Positions 18,363 to 28,089 of a DNA stretch of 64,000 bases are shown one piece after another. The stretch spans positions 1-64,000 of the forward strand of contig NZ_LMZQ01000013.1 in assembly GCF_001442625.1 (NCBI RefSeq), in the 5' to 3' direction. This stretch comes from Pedobacter ginsenosidimutans (GTDB lineage Bacteria > Bacteroidota > Bacteroidia > Sphingobacteriales > Sphingobacteriaceae). The first letter of the stretch is position 1. Every line of letters begins with the position of its first letter. Under the pieces are notes generated by a model. It was not told the origin of the DNA, ran no database searches, and worked only from the letters and a program-made list of their open reading frames with translations. Made by a program: the position numbers and the translations under genes.

Positions 18363-18523
18363 CCAATGTCATTAAGTTGGAAAAAACAAAAAATATTGTC
18401 ATCCTGTCCAAAGGACTCCTATGGAGGGCCTGTCGAAGGACAAATGTTTTTTTGTTTTCGTCTATAAAAAGGTCTTCGACAAGCTCAGACTGACAGCGGA
18501 TGGTATTTAACTTAAGACATTGG
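18363..18523. repeat. Family B palindromic element, complete copy
   Basis: Outer arms CCAATGTCATTAAGTT (left) and AACTTAAGACATTGG (right) are inverted repeats. Inside are GTCATCCTGTCCAAAGGACTC and the pair CTGTCGAAGGACAAATG / GGTCTTCGACAAGCTCAGAC. It sits between the hybrid regulator gene and the SusD terminator. Confidence 0.75.
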
Positions 18524-18593
18524 ACTATAGCCACGTTGAATAAGCTATTGGTACATGGATAAAACCCTGCCTTTCTCAAAAATTTTAAAGCAT

Positions 18594-18625
18594 AAAAAAC
18601 CCGGCCACCATTCGGCAACCGGGTT
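18594..18625 (-). terminator. Rho-independent terminator after SusD
   Basis: Read on the minus strand, AACCCGG and CCGGGTT form a 7-bp stem followed by a T run (TTTTTTATG). It begins about 25 bases after the SusD stop, closing the susCD transcript. Confidence 0.8.
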
Positions 18626-18649
18626 GATAAAGAACTAAAATCTAAAAAA

Positions 18650-20458
18650 TTACCACCCTGGATTCTGGATCAGGGCTGGGTTTAAGGTTAACTGTTGTGT
18701 AGGAATGGGATATAAATAATTCCGTTCGGAAAAGGTACGGGCCGTATTGTCTAAAATCAAATTGCCATTTGCATCCTTGGCATTTGTTGGCACAGGTGCT
18801 AACTGATTAGGTCCTAATTGAGCCTGCGTTCCTGTAAATCTAATGGAAACAGGCCATGGACTAACAAATCCAGCGGCATTTCCATAAGCCGATCCACCAA
18901 CATTGGTCACCAAATCGGTACCCGCGCTATGCCACCTCTTAATATCATCAAACCTGAGGTTTTCGTAGTAAAGTTCGGTAAAACGTTCCCTTCTGATTTC
19001 AGTACGCAGATCAAGTCCGTTTGTAGCTGCAAACGCGTTCGAAAGTTTAGGCATTGTTTTGTTGGCACGCAGGCGTACAAGATTTAGAGATTTATCAAGA
19101 TCGATGTCACTGATGGTCCCGTTTCTCTCATAAAGTGCCTCGGCATAGTTCAATAAAACCTCAGCATACCTGAGTACAGGATAATCTTCAGATTCTTTTG
19201 TATCTGGCACGTTGCGTTCAGAAACCCATTTTTGGTTAGTATAACCTCCAATCTGAACAACCTTACCTGTAGAATTGGCATTATCGGCAGCATCGTTCAA
19301 CCAGGTCACCCTAAAGTTGGCGTTACCATACCAATAATAACCGTTTAGTATCCTAATGGTATACTTTAGCCTGTTGTCTCTGTTGGCAAACTGCGAACCA
19401 TAAGTTTGAAAACCCTGGAATAAAGGAGACTTCTCAATCGGCAATCCGTCCTGGCAGAGAAATGCGTTCACAAATTTCTGTTGAGGTCCGATCTGGGTTC
19501 CCTGGCGACTGATATTGGTATTGATCACCTTGATAATGTCATCATAACGATAAGAGATGATATATTCGTGATTGGCGGCTTTATTTACGCCTGCTGGATT
19601 AGATTTCGGGTTTTCCAGGATAAAAAGGTATTTCTGCGCTGAATCTCCCAGAACGGTACTATTTCCGCCTAGAGCATTAGATGCTGCTGTGCCGAACAAT
19701 GCAAACTGGTTACTTAAGATTACCGCATTGGAGGCAGCTGCAGATTTATCAAGGAGATTGTTAAACCTGGTGGCATCACCATTCCTAAATTTAAGCCAGG
19801 TTCCTTCATAAAGCGCAACCCGGCCTAAAAAAGCCTGGGCGGCTGTTCTGCTTATCCTTCCAAAATCTACTGAAGTGGAAGTAATAGAAGCTGGAAGATC
19901 CGGAATGGCCGCCTCCAGATCCGCCACGATCTGATCTGCTATTGCGTCTCTGCCCGCACGGGCTCCATAAAGTTCTGGCGATTCGAGATCAAGGGTCTTT
20001 GTAATAAGAGGAACGCCGCCATACAGCTGAAGTAAGTCGAAATAGGCGTATGCCCTGAAAAATTTTGCCTCTGCAATATATTGTGCGATACTCGCCTTAT
20101 CGGCAAAAGCAGCCGCCTTTTCAAGCAAAAAATTGCAAGCCCTAATCCGGGTATAATTACTATTCCAATTTCCATCCGTAACAGGAACGGTATTTGTACC
20201 TGAGCCAAAGGCACCACCGCCACCAAATACATCGGCCCTACCATCATAATGCGGGTTATCGCCAAAGGAAGTATTAAAATTCCTCAGATAACCATAATAT
20301 TGGTTGGCAAAAGTTTTAAAATCATTTGCATTCTTAAAATATGCAACCTCTGAAAGTTGATCCTGAGGAAGGAGATCCAATGATTTTTTACATCCCGACG
20401 CAGCCATCAGGAAAATCATCGCCAGGGAGAATACTGTTTTATATGTTATATTTTTCAT
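18650..20458 (-). CDS. SusD/RagB-family outer-membrane glycan-binding lipoprotein
   Basis: Surface glycan-binding partner of the adjacent SusC. The ATG at 20458 is chosen over one 33 bases upstream because it gives a compact lipoprotein signal with lipobox ending AASGC and lies 10 bases after the susC stop. At 602 residues it is of usual length. Family signs are AEAKFFRAYAYFDLLQLYGGVPLI (TPR-like), RTAAQAFLGRVALYEGTW, VLRYAEVLLNYAEALYE and IRRERFTELYYENLRFDDIKRW. It is co-transcribed with susC and presumably induced through the hybrid regulator encoded downstream. Confidence 0.96.
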   Translation of the reverse strand: MKNITYKTVFSLAMIFLMAASGCKKSLDLLPQDQLSEVAYFKNANDFKTFANQYYGYLRNFNTSFGDNPHYDGRADVFGGGGAFGSGTNTVPVTDGNWNSNYTRIRACNFLLEKAAAFADKASIAQYIAEAKFFRAYAYFDLLQLYGGVPLITKTLDLESPELYGARAGRDAIADQIVADLEAAIPDLPASITSTSVDFGRISRTAAQAFLGRVALYEGTWLKFRNGDATRFNNLLDKSAAASNAVILSNQFALFGTAASNALGGNSTVLGDSAQKYLFILENPKSNPAGVNKAANHEYIISYRYDDIIKVINTNISRQGTQIGPQQKFVNAFLCQDGLPIEKSPLFQGFQTYGSQFANRDNRLKYTIRILNGYYWYGNANFRVTWLNDAADNANSTGKVVQIGGYTNQKWVSERNVPDTKESEDYPVLRYAEVLLNYAEALYERNGTISDIDLDKSLNLVRLRANKTMPKLSNAFAATNGLDLRTEIRRERFTELYYENLRFDDIKRWHSAGTDLVTNVGGSAYGNAAGFVSPWPVSIRFTGTQAQLGPNQLAPVPTNAKDANGNLILDNTARTFSERNYLYPIPTQQLTLNPALIQNPGW

Positions 20459-20468
20459 GACCTTTTTA

Positions 20469-23400
20469 TTAAAAAGTAAGGTTGGCACCAAAAGTTAAAT
20501 AACGGTAAAAAGGGTAACGCTCATTGCCTGAGGTAGTCCTGGTAACTTCCGGATCCCAACCGTCCTTGATTCCGCTAACTTCCCACAAATCACTTCCAGA
20601 AGCATAAAGTCTAAGGCCGTTAAAAAGATGCGATTTGGCCATTAGTGCTTTTGGAAGGGTATAACCCACTACAACATTTTTCAAGCGCAAATAAGCTCCA
20701 TTTTCAACGGACCAGGTAGATGCCTGATAGTTGTAGTTATTAAAAGCTGTATTGGTATGAAGATTCGGGAAATAAGCGCCAGTGTTTTCAGGCGACCAAG
20801 TATTTCCTATCCAGGCAGTAACCTGAGCCTGGCCAAGGGCCTGATAGGGTGTCCGCCAGTTATTGGCACTACCATTTGCCCTAAAAATAGTCCTCTTTCC
20901 AACTCCCTGAAAGATGGTTGTCAGATCAAAACCTTTCCATTGCATACTCAGGTTTAAACCGAATGTATACCGTGGGATATCACTTCCCAGGTAAACAAAA
21001 TCACCCATATCAGATGTAGATGTACCATTTGTCAGTTTTCCATCGCCGTTTACATCTGCAAACGAATTGTCTCCAGGCCTAAGACCTGATAACTGCCCAG
21101 GAAGGTTGGTCAATGGGCTTGCAATCGGAATACCAATCCCGTTTACAACCCCTCCAGGAGCATAAAATTTATTATAAGCATCAACCTCAGCCTGTGTTTG
21201 AAGGCGGCCTGCATATTGGAGGCCAAAATAAGATCCAATTGAATAGCCTTCTACTGCCCCATTGTATCCAGCATTGATCAGTGGGGTTCCGTTCAGATAA
21301 ATAATCTTGTTCTGGCTATCGGTAATGTTGGCAGAAACAGAATAATTTACGCTTCCGATCTTATCCCTCCAGGTCACGATCCCCTCCCATCCCCATGTTT
21401 TTAGCTCGCCGTTGTTTGACTGCGGTGCACCGATTCCAAGCGTTCCGGGGTAGGTTATGCTGATAAGCATATTCTTGTTGCGTTTTTCGAAAAGCTCGAA
21501 AGTCCCTGTCAATTTTCCTTTTAAAAGCCCAAAATCAAGACCAAGGTTTTTGTTGACAACAGTCTCCCATGTCCTGTTAAGAGAAACCAGGTTTCCTGTA
21601 GTGGTTGTTGCTGTTGCGATGTTCGAGCCCAATAGTACACCACTGCTTCCTACATTCAATGATTGAAGGTAGTCATATAACCCGATACCTCCTTGGTTAC
21701 CAGCTGTACCATACGATGCTCTGATCTTAAGATCCGAAAAAACATCTAGTTTTTTGACAAAAGCTTCTTCAGACAACCTGTAACCTAGCTGGGCACTGTA
21801 AAAAGTTTTCCAGCGTTTATCATCGATAAATTTGGACGAACCATCGTACCTTACACTACCTTCGAAAAGATATTTACCATCATAATCATAAGTACCTTTT
21901 GCAAAGTACGAACCAAGGGCATAATGGTTCCTGGCCTCATCGTTGGTGACAAAACCTGCAGTTCCATTACTCAGACCAAGGTTCAGCGAAGGGATATCGT
22001 CGCTACCCAGATTATAGGTGCGGGTATTGAACATATTGTATTCATCCCTTTCATATGATCCGCCCGCAAGCACAGTTACATTATGGTGTTTCGCAAATGT
22101 ATTTTCATAGGTTACCCTACCAATGAGGTTATAATATTTATCGTTAACCGTCTGCCTGAAATAATTGGCATTTCCGGTAACATTACCAGCTGTCCCCCTG
22201 CTTGGTGTTGTTGAGATCAGGTAACGGTCATCATAGGAATAAAACTGTACCGCTTTTGCCTGTACCTTGTTATCCTGATACCACATGTTATATCCTGCAG
22301 TACCCGAAAAGGTAAGGTGTTTTACAGGTTTATAATTTATTGTAGAATTCAATAAGATCCTGGTATTATTCTCGAGATTATCACCACCATCCCTTAATGA
22401 TCCCGGTGGACTGATGACGCCACCCCACTGGTAAGGTTTGCCAGATTGCGTAAATGCTGGGATTCCGGGCTGAAAACCATTTCCCAGTGCGCTGTATGAA
22501 CCCGTTGTATACAGTGTAGGCTGCTGGATATTATTCTGTTCAAGCGAGACATTGGTTTCCAACTGAACTTTTTCACTGAATTTAAAGCCATTGTTCAATC
22601 TAAGGTTATAACGTTGGTTTCCATTATTTCCAAACTGAAGCTGACTGCCGTCATTAAGATATCCAAGAGATGCCCGAAATGTATTTTTTTCATTTCCTCC
22701 TGCAAGGCTAAGATTATGTTGTGTTGAAGTGGCCCCGCCCCAAAGGATTTCCGACATTCTGGTGTCGGTAAAATTAAGTTCTTTCACATCGCCGAAAGCA
22801 GGTACTGGCAGTCCATTATAAAAAAGTCCGCTGGTGATAGATGATCCGTTATAACCGGGGATCTGTGAGGCTAAAACCACATTTCCGTTATTCGCAATTG
22901 CAAAATTGGCCATTTGATACCATAGATCTGTTGCTGGTATTACACCATAATTATCATTGATTTTGGCTTCAATTAAGCCTTTTGCCCACTGCTCCATATT
23001 TGCCATTTCAGGCTGAAGACCAATCAGTTTACGCGAAATTGTTGGGCTATACTGTACCACGAACTGTCCGCTCTTGCCTTTTTTGGTCGTGATTAACACT
23101 ACACCATAAGCTGCCCTTGCACCATATATAGATGCTGCCGCATCTTTTAAAATTGATACGTTATCAATATCATCTGGATTGATTGAATTTAATGCATTGT
23201 TATTGTTCAATGCTACCCCATCGAGGATGATTAATGGATCCTGGTTATTAATAGATGTTGCTCCTCTGATCTGAAAATTCCAGTTTTCCCTTCCTGGCTG
23301 CGCAGAGGTTCTGGTTACCACTACCCCAGGAACCTGTCCTTGGATGTTGGCAATTGGGTTATTGGTAGGCCCACGGTCCTGAAATGTCTTTGAGTTGATG

Positions 23401-23792
23401 GTAGAAATCGCACCGGTAACTGTTGCCTTTTTCTGCGTGCCATAGGCCACTACCACAACGTCATCAAGCTCAGTATTAGAAGATAACTTGACTAACATCG
23501 GCCTGCCTGTTTCCGCCTTCAATACTACATTTTTATAACCAATGCTAGTGAACTGTATTGAACTTCCCACAGGTACATTAAGGGTGAAACTTCCATTAAC
23601 GTCGGCCGAAACGCCTATATTGGAACTGACCACTTTAACTGTAGCTCCCGGAATCGGGTCGCCTGTTGCCGCATCAACAACTTTCCCTGTCACTACCTGC
23701 GTTTGTGCAAAAACGGGGGTGCAACAAAAAAACAGCAGTAGAAATAAGTGCACTGCACTTACCTGCCATAATTTTTTGTAAAAAATATCCAT
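20469..23792 (-). CDS. SusC/RagA-family TonB-dependent glycan transporter
   Basis: Outer-membrane beta-barrel that imports oligosaccharides with energy from TonB. The 1107 residues have a signal peptide (ending TPVFAQ), an N-terminal carboxypeptidase-like regulatory domain (GKVVDAATGDPIPGATVKV), and the usual link ELDDVVVVAYGTQKKATVTG. The plug domain contains IANIQGQVPGVVVTRTSAQPG and the SusC-specific NVSILKDAAASIYGARAAYGVVLITTKKG, and the barrel ends in aromatic Phe (NLTF). There is no N-terminal STN signalling domain, so it would not signal to the ECF sigma factor in the classic way. It is first in the susCD unit, with a hairpin in its leader. Confidence 0.97.
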   Translation of the reverse strand: MDIFYKKLWQVSAVHLFLLLFFCCTPVFAQTQVVTGKVVDAATGDPIPGATVKVVSSNIGVSADVNGSFTLNVPVGSSIQFTSIGYKNVVLKAETGRPMLVKLSSNTELDDVVVVAYGTQKKATVTGAISTINSKTFQDRGPTNNPIANIQGQVPGVVVTRTSAQPGRENWNFQIRGATSINNQDPLIILDGVALNNNNALNSINPDDIDNVSILKDAAASIYGARAAYGVVLITTKKGKSGQFVVQYSPTISRKLIGLQPEMANMEQWAKGLIEAKINDNYGVIPATDLWYQMANFAIANNGNVVLASQIPGYNGSSITSGLFYNGLPVPAFGDVKELNFTDTRMSEILWGGATSTQHNLSLAGGNEKNTFRASLGYLNDGSQLQFGNNGNQRYNLRLNNGFKFSEKVQLETNVSLEQNNIQQPTLYTTGSYSALGNGFQPGIPAFTQSGKPYQWGGVISPPGSLRDGGDNLENNTRILLNSTINYKPVKHLTFSGTAGYNMWYQDNKVQAKAVQFYSYDDRYLISTTPSRGTAGNVTGNANYFRQTVNDKYYNLIGRVTYENTFAKHHNVTVLAGGSYERDEYNMFNTRTYNLGSDDIPSLNLGLSNGTAGFVTNDEARNHYALGSYFAKGTYDYDGKYLFEGSVRYDGSSKFIDDKRWKTFYSAQLGYRLSEEAFVKKLDVFSDLKIRASYGTAGNQGGIGLYDYLQSLNVGSSGVLLGSNIATATTTTGNLVSLNRTWETVVNKNLGLDFGLLKGKLTGTFELFEKRNKNMLISITYPGTLGIGAPQSNNGELKTWGWEGIVTWRDKIGSVNYSVSANITDSQNKIIYLNGTPLINAGYNGAVEGYSIGSYFGLQYAGRLQTQAEVDAYNKFYAPGGVVNGIGIPIASPLTNLPGQLSGLRPGDNSFADVNGDGKLTNGTSTSDMGDFVYLGSDIPRYTFGLNLSMQWKGFDLTTIFQGVGKRTIFRANGSANNWRTPYQALGQAQVTAWIGNTWSPENTGAYFPNLHTNTAFNNYNYQASTWSVENGAYLRLKNVVVGYTLPKALMAKSHLFNGLRLYASGSDLWEVSGIKDGWDPEVTRTTSGNERYPFYRYLTFGANLTF

Positions 23793-23820
23793 AATTCTTT
23801 TATTTAATATTTGGTATAGC

Positions 23821-23863
23821 GCCTTCCAACAGCCGAAGCAAGTTTATAGTAGAGTTGGAAGGC
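23821..23863 (-). promoter_or_regulatory. Perfect 10-bp stem hairpin in the susC leader
   Basis: GCCTTCCAAC at 23821-23830 and GTTGGAAGGC at 23854-23863 are perfect inverted repeats with a 23-base loop, 29 bases upstream of the susC ATG. No T run follows, so it is not a simple terminator. It may be an operator for the AraC-type domain of the hybrid regulator or an RNA stem in the 5' leader. Confidence 0.5.
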
Positions 23864-24048
23864 TGGATTATCTTAAAGACACAGGGAAATGTTCTGTATA
23901 CTCATTTTTTTAGGTTTTTTTCCTAATCGAAAAATTAACAAAGATCTCATCTTGCCAAAGACATTCTTTCCTTAAATTTGTAGGATTAAAAAGCCATAAA
24001 AATCAAAAATTGCATTAAGTTTTAAATACACTGGGTAAATATGGTGAT

Positions 24049-24197
24049 GAGGTTGTATCATAATATTGATTTGTCATCCTGAGCCTGTCGAAGGACTCAT
24101 TTAAATATGCTTTAAAGTGTTTCGACTAGCTCTCCGTAGGACTCCTTTGGACAACATGACAGCATGTTAGGTAAAATTGCCTTTATGACACAGCTTC
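24049..24197. repeat. Family A MITE-like element
   Basis: Terminal inverted repeats GAGGTTGTATCATAA (left) and TTATGACACAGCTTC (right). In this copy the pairing extends a few bases beyond, to TGAT and ATCA. The inner arms are GTCATCCTGAGCCTGTCGAA and the interrupted GTTTCGACTAGCTCTCC, with GACAACATGACAGC. About 149 bp, no open frame. Confidence 0.75.
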
Positions 24198-24298
24198 ATC
24201 ACACCAAAATCCACTCCGGCAACCCTTATCCGCAATATCAGTATATGTCGAATTTCTTACCCGATTAAAAGTAGAAAGCAAAAGCATGCTGAAAATTT

Positions 24299-25531
24299 TT
24301 ATCTGATTACCTTAAAAAATCTGGCTGCAAAAAGAAAGATCACTACATAACAGATGATAGGCAGATAATATGCATGGGCGACATCCTCATTGGCTATCTT
24401 ACCCATAAAATAAGGCATTACAGCTCCGCCAACTACACCCATTGAAATAAATGAGGAAGCCTGCTGGGTATGTGTACCGAGATTTTTCAGTCCAAGGCTG
24501 AAGATAGTTGGAAACATAATACTAAAGAAAAAATTGATGCTCAGCAGGGCGCAATATGATGTCCAGTCCCAACTCTGGGCTACAATAATACAGGCAATGA
24601 TACTGCAAATGGCGAATGCTGCGAGGATCTTATTTGGCGCTATAAATTTCATCAGGTAAGTTCCGACGAATCTTCCAAGCGCCATCATTACCATAAACAA
24701 AACCATAAAATTTCCTGCTTTCTCATCAGAAAAGCCCATCTTCTCATGCCCATAGTTTATAAAATAACTCCAGGTGCCCGCTTGTGCAGCTACATTAAAA
24801 AATTGAGCAGCTACTGCCCAGACAAAGTGCCTGTGTTGAAAAAGCCTTTTTCCCGGCGCGATGTCAATGTTCTGCGCAGATAGTGGTGCATCAGAAATAC
24901 TGTGGGGATCGATCAGGTCTGGAATGCGGATAAAGAAAAAAGCCACAGCCACGATCAGGATAAATCCTCCTAGCCCTGCATAAAGTAATTTTACTGAATC
25001 TAGCGAGTTTTCATGACCACCGGAAGTTGCCCGGAGCAAAAAGAATGTTCCTATCGCCGGACCGATTATTGCCCCTATCGCATTAAAAGACTGCGAAAAG
25101 TTTACTCTTCTATCACTGGTACGCTGATCGCCAAGTGAGGCTGCAAAGGGATGTGCAACAGTTTCGAGCGTTGCCATTCCGCAACCGAGAATAAAAAGTG
25201 CTATCCTGAAAAAACCAAAACTTTCTGCATTTGCGGCTGGGACAAAGAGAAAAGTTCCGATAGCAAAAAGTCCAAGCCCTAATATTACACCTGCCTTGTA
25301 GCCAAAACGTTTCAGAAACATTCCGGCAGGGATACTCATGATAAAATAAGCCCCAAAAACGGAAAACTGGATCAGGCCAGACTGTGCTTTTGATACATTG
25401 AGCACATTCTGAAAATGTTTATTGAGTACATCACTCATGGAGTGCGCTACTCCCCATAGCATAAACAGGGAAGTAACCAGGATAAAGGTAAAAAGGAATC
25501 TTTTTTCGGTAAAAGCAGGTTTATTGTTCAT
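24299..25531 (-). CDS. MFS sugar permease of the FucP family
   Basis: Inner-membrane proton symporter for a monosaccharide freed in the periplasm, of the L-fucose/glucose/galactose permease family. It has 410 residues and twelve predicted membrane segments. Family signs are FMLWGVAHSMSDVLNKHFQ near the N-terminus, AYFIMSIPAGMFLKRFGYKAGVILGLGLFAIG, and LETVAHPFAASLGDQ after segment 4 followed by NFSQSFNAIGAIIGPAIG. It sits between the susCD genes and GH97, same strand, 27 bp after GH97. The substrate cannot be read from sequence; fucose, galactose or arabinose would all fit the locus. Confidence 0.9.
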   Translation of the reverse strand: MNNKPAFTEKRFLFTFILVTSLFMLWGVAHSMSDVLNKHFQNVLNVSKAQSGLIQFSVFGAYFIMSIPAGMFLKRFGYKAGVILGLGLFAIGTFLFVPAANAESFGFFRIALFILGCGMATLETVAHPFAASLGDQRTSDRRVNFSQSFNAIGAIIGPAIGTFFLLRATSGGHENSLDSVKLLYAGLGGFILIVAVAFFFIRIPDLIDPHSISDAPLSAQNIDIAPGKRLFQHRHFVWAVAAQFFNVAAQAGTWSYFINYGHEKMGFSDEKAGNFMVLFMVMMALGRFVGTYLMKFIAPNKILAAFAICSIIACIIVAQSWDWTSYCALLSINFFFSIMFPTIFSLGLKNLGTHTQQASSFISMGVVGGAVMPYFMGKIANEDVAHAYYLPIICYVVIFLFAARFFKVIR

Positions 25532-25558
25532 TTTTATTTTGTTGTAATCCTTTACATA

Positions 25559-27457
25559 TTATTTTTTGTGGAGCCATATTGCAGCACCTCCTGAAGGCTG
25601 GAGATCCAGTTTCAGGATAGTTTTTGAATCAACCGCTATATCTTTTATCCCTACCTTGGTGGCAGTATTAACCTTGTTGTCGTCATTATAAATCCTGGCA
25701 ACAAATTTTTGCCCTTTGGGAAGAAAATCAAGCTTCAATTCTACTTTACGGGCCTCATTATTGGTAATGCTACCTAAAAACCATTCCTCGCCACTGCGCC
25801 TGGCTGTTGTGACGTACTCACCAGGACTTCCCGACAAAACCTTTGTTTCATCCCAGGTAACAGGAATCTTGTCCCAAAATTCGAGTTCAGGCTCCCCTTT
25901 ATAAAGGGCCGGTTTATCATACCAATATAGGGTTTGGATGGGGCTAAAATAAATTGCTGCCAGCGCAAGCTGGTGGGCATGGGTAGTTTTTATCCTTGGA
26001 TCGAAATAACAGATGGTATAATCTGCTGCTCCTGCAATATACCTGGTAAACGGCATTACCGTGTTACTAGTGGCATCGGGCATTTCTTCATTCCCCCTTA
26101 TTCCCTCCGAGGTCATCAGATTGGGCCAGGTGCGCTGCTCGCCCGTTGGGCGCCAGTCATCGTGGATGTTTACCATTATCTGGTTTTGTGCAGCCTGTTG
26201 TATGGCTTTTTCTACCCATGTTGTCCATCTGTGCGATCCTGATTGTACAAAACCAAACTTAACGCCGGCAATACCCCACTTTTTATAGATTGAAAAAAGG
26301 CTATCGCTCTGCATCAACAGCGCCTGTTGGTTCACATATAACCATACCCCTACTTTTTTTTCCTTTCCATACCTGATAATCTGAGGGAGATCGAAATCTG
26401 AGATGGCAACTTTTGAGGCATCAGAACTGAAACTAAAAGCAGGACCATACCATTTCCAATCGAAGAGAATATACTGCAGGTTTCTTTTTGCAGCAAAATC
26501 GATATTCTCCAGTGCATCTTTTGTGGTTTGCGACATCACCCGCATAATCTTTCCAGGTTTTACCCAGCTTTGATCTTTTATCTTTGATGGTTCATTCAGG
26601 TTTAGAATCAGGTCCGTTCCCTCGGCAATCCCTGTGGCAGTTTCAGCAACCATTACCGCTCTCCAGGGCGTAGCTACGGGTGAAATCAGATCTACAGGGG
26701 TGAACATGGATGTACTTATTGTGTTTTTTCCGCTCAGCTTGAACTTGGTCCTTGAATAATCCACCATTTGTGCCTCTAAGAGAGATACAAACAGACCATT
26801 TTTCAGCTCAAGGGTCAGTGGCCGCTCAGCCTCACCATCCCAGTTCTCCAATGCAACCTTATGATATGGTGCCTGTGCCCAGTTTGCTTTCCAGGCCAAA
26901 GCGCCTTCTTCAAACTTAAATTCTGTATTTTCCGAAATGATCCGGTAGTAGGTTCCCTTAACATTTTCCGGAAAGAAAAAGCGGAATGCAATACCCTGGT
27001 TATAGGCCCTGAATTCGATATTCATCTCATATATCGGATTATCATCCTTCACTGTTTTAATCACCAGACTGTTATAATGATCACGGATAAATTTCCTTTC
27101 TCCATAAACAGGAGTCCAGGTTGTATCTTTTTGCGTGCGTACTGAATTCTTTATCTCGAGGTTCTCAAACCAATTTTGGCGGGTATCTACCTTTAGAGCC
27201 ATTGCACTTTCTGAAAGGTGGTTATCAAGCTCCAGATCAAGTTTTGACTCCTGAATAACATTTTTTCCTTTATACGACAATTGATAAAAAAATGCCTTTT
27301 TATGATCTGCGGCTTCCTTTTGAAAAAAACGGACCACAAGCGACTTATCCGGAGAATAAAGTATTTGTTCAGAAATTACAGTAGTTGTTTGGGCCGACGC
27401 CAAAAAAAATGCAGGTAGGGAAAGTAGTGTCAGAAAAGTGTGTTGGTAAAATTTCAT
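25559..27457 (-). CDS. GH97-family alpha-glycosidase-like protein with substituted nucleophile position
   Basis: GH97 enzymes hydrolyse alpha-glucosides, alpha-galactosides or beta-L-arabinopyranosides. The 632-residue protein has a signal peptide (ending FLASAQ), an N-terminal beta-sandwich (about 25-290), an (alpha/beta)8 barrel (about 300-555; FDWKWYGPAF, NIHDDWRPTGEQRTWPN, TSEGIRGNEEMP) and a C-terminal beta domain. Retaining members have Asp as nucleophile in a strand reading roughly VDFM; here the strand reads GVKFGFV, placing Gly402 there. Glu457 lies 55 residues later, the spacing I recall between nucleophile and acid/base in a characterised retaining galactosidase. Activity or mechanism may therefore differ. 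Co-directional with the permease. Confidence 0.9.
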   Translation of the reverse strand: MKFYQHTFLTLLSLPAFFLASAQTTTVISEQILYSPDKSLVVRFFQKEAADHKKAFFYQLSYKGKNVIQESKLDLELDNHLSESAMALKVDTRQNWFENLEIKNSVRTQKDTTWTPVYGERKFIRDHYNSLVIKTVKDDNPIYEMNIEFRAYNQGIAFRFFFPENVKGTYYRIISENTEFKFEEGALAWKANWAQAPYHKVALENWDGEAERPLTLELKNGLFVSLLEAQMVDYSRTKFKLSGKNTISTSMFTPVDLISPVATPWRAVMVAETATGIAEGTDLILNLNEPSKIKDQSWVKPGKIMRVMSQTTKDALENIDFAAKRNLQYILFDWKWYGPAFSFSSDASKVAISDFDLPQIIRYGKEKKVGVWLYVNQQALLMQSDSLFSIYKKWGIAGVKFGFVQSGSHRWTTWVEKAIQQAAQNQIMVNIHDDWRPTGEQRTWPNLMTSEGIRGNEEMPDATSNTVMPFTRYIAGAADYTICYFDPRIKTTHAHQLALAAIYFSPIQTLYWYDKPALYKGEPELEFWDKIPVTWDETKVLSGSPGEYVTTARRSGEEWFLGSITNNEARKVELKLDFLPKGQKFVARIYNDDNKVNTATKVGIKDIAVDSKTILKLDLQPSGGAAIWLHKK

Positions 27458-27580
27458 AAAAATATTAGGCGTATTGGTGGTTCGTTTGTTCTAAATATGT
27501 ACGGCTATCAACAAGATTATCCTGCTTGAACGGGTAAAAAAATTATTGCCGGGAAAGCTTCGTTTCTGGCCAAGTCACTT

Positions 27581-27766
27581 TCAAGCCTTGTTATCTCCCT
27601 TATTATCCTTTGGCTCCAGGGGATATTCAGCTTCTCCACCTCTAAAAATTCTTGTCGCTATGCAGTCCCAATGCTTTCTGATATCTTCATCTGAAACTAA
27701 CTGCCGCCTAAAGTTGAAAGGCAGGTTCTCATTATTTATTTTTTCTGGCAGATTTTCGTTTTTCAT
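27581..27766 (-). CDS. Small hypothetical protein, doubtful
   Basis: A 61-codon frame starting MKNENLPEKINNENLPFNFR, with a short internal repeat (NENLP twice) and a charged remainder. I see no ribosome-binding site, homologue or membrane segment. The ATG lies in a palindrome (CATACTAGTATG). It lies on the locus strand in the gap between GH43 and GH97. It may be a chance frame. Confidence 0.25.
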   Translation of the reverse strand: MKNENLPEKINNENLPFNFRRQLVSDEDIRKHWDCIATRIFRGGEAEYPLEPKDNKGDNKA

Positions 27767-27846
27767 ACTAGTATGACACAGGGTAGTGTTTTTAATACTC
27801 TATTAATCGATAAAACTGAATAATTTGAAAAAATGCCCAATACAAA

Positions 27847-27993
27847 GAGGTTGTATCATAAAGGCGTTTCACCTCAAATGCTGTCATGTTGTCCAAAGGA
27901 CTCCTACGGAGAGCCTGTCGAAACACCTTAAAGGTATTTAAACGGGTCCTTCGACAGGCTCAGGATGACAAATCTATCTTTATGATACACCTC
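27847..27993. repeat. Family A MITE-like element
   Basis: Terminal inverted repeats GAGGTTGTATCATAAAG (left) and CTTTATGATACACCTC (right); inner arms GAGCCTGTCGAAACACC and GTCCTTCGACAGGCTC. Its core is very similar to the copy at 59489-59616. Confidence 0.8.
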
Positions 27994-28089
27994 TACCACT
28001 ACATAATATAATTCCTTTCAGATACGATCCGTTCTTGGCCGATTTAAGTTACCCCTTGATGATGCCAGAGGGATATTTCTGAGTGCAGA

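Noticed and set aside
23793..24298. Terminator for the FucP or susC unit in this gap
   Set aside because: The strong palindromes here belong to a family A repeat and the leader hairpin; neither is followed by a T run on the relevant strand.
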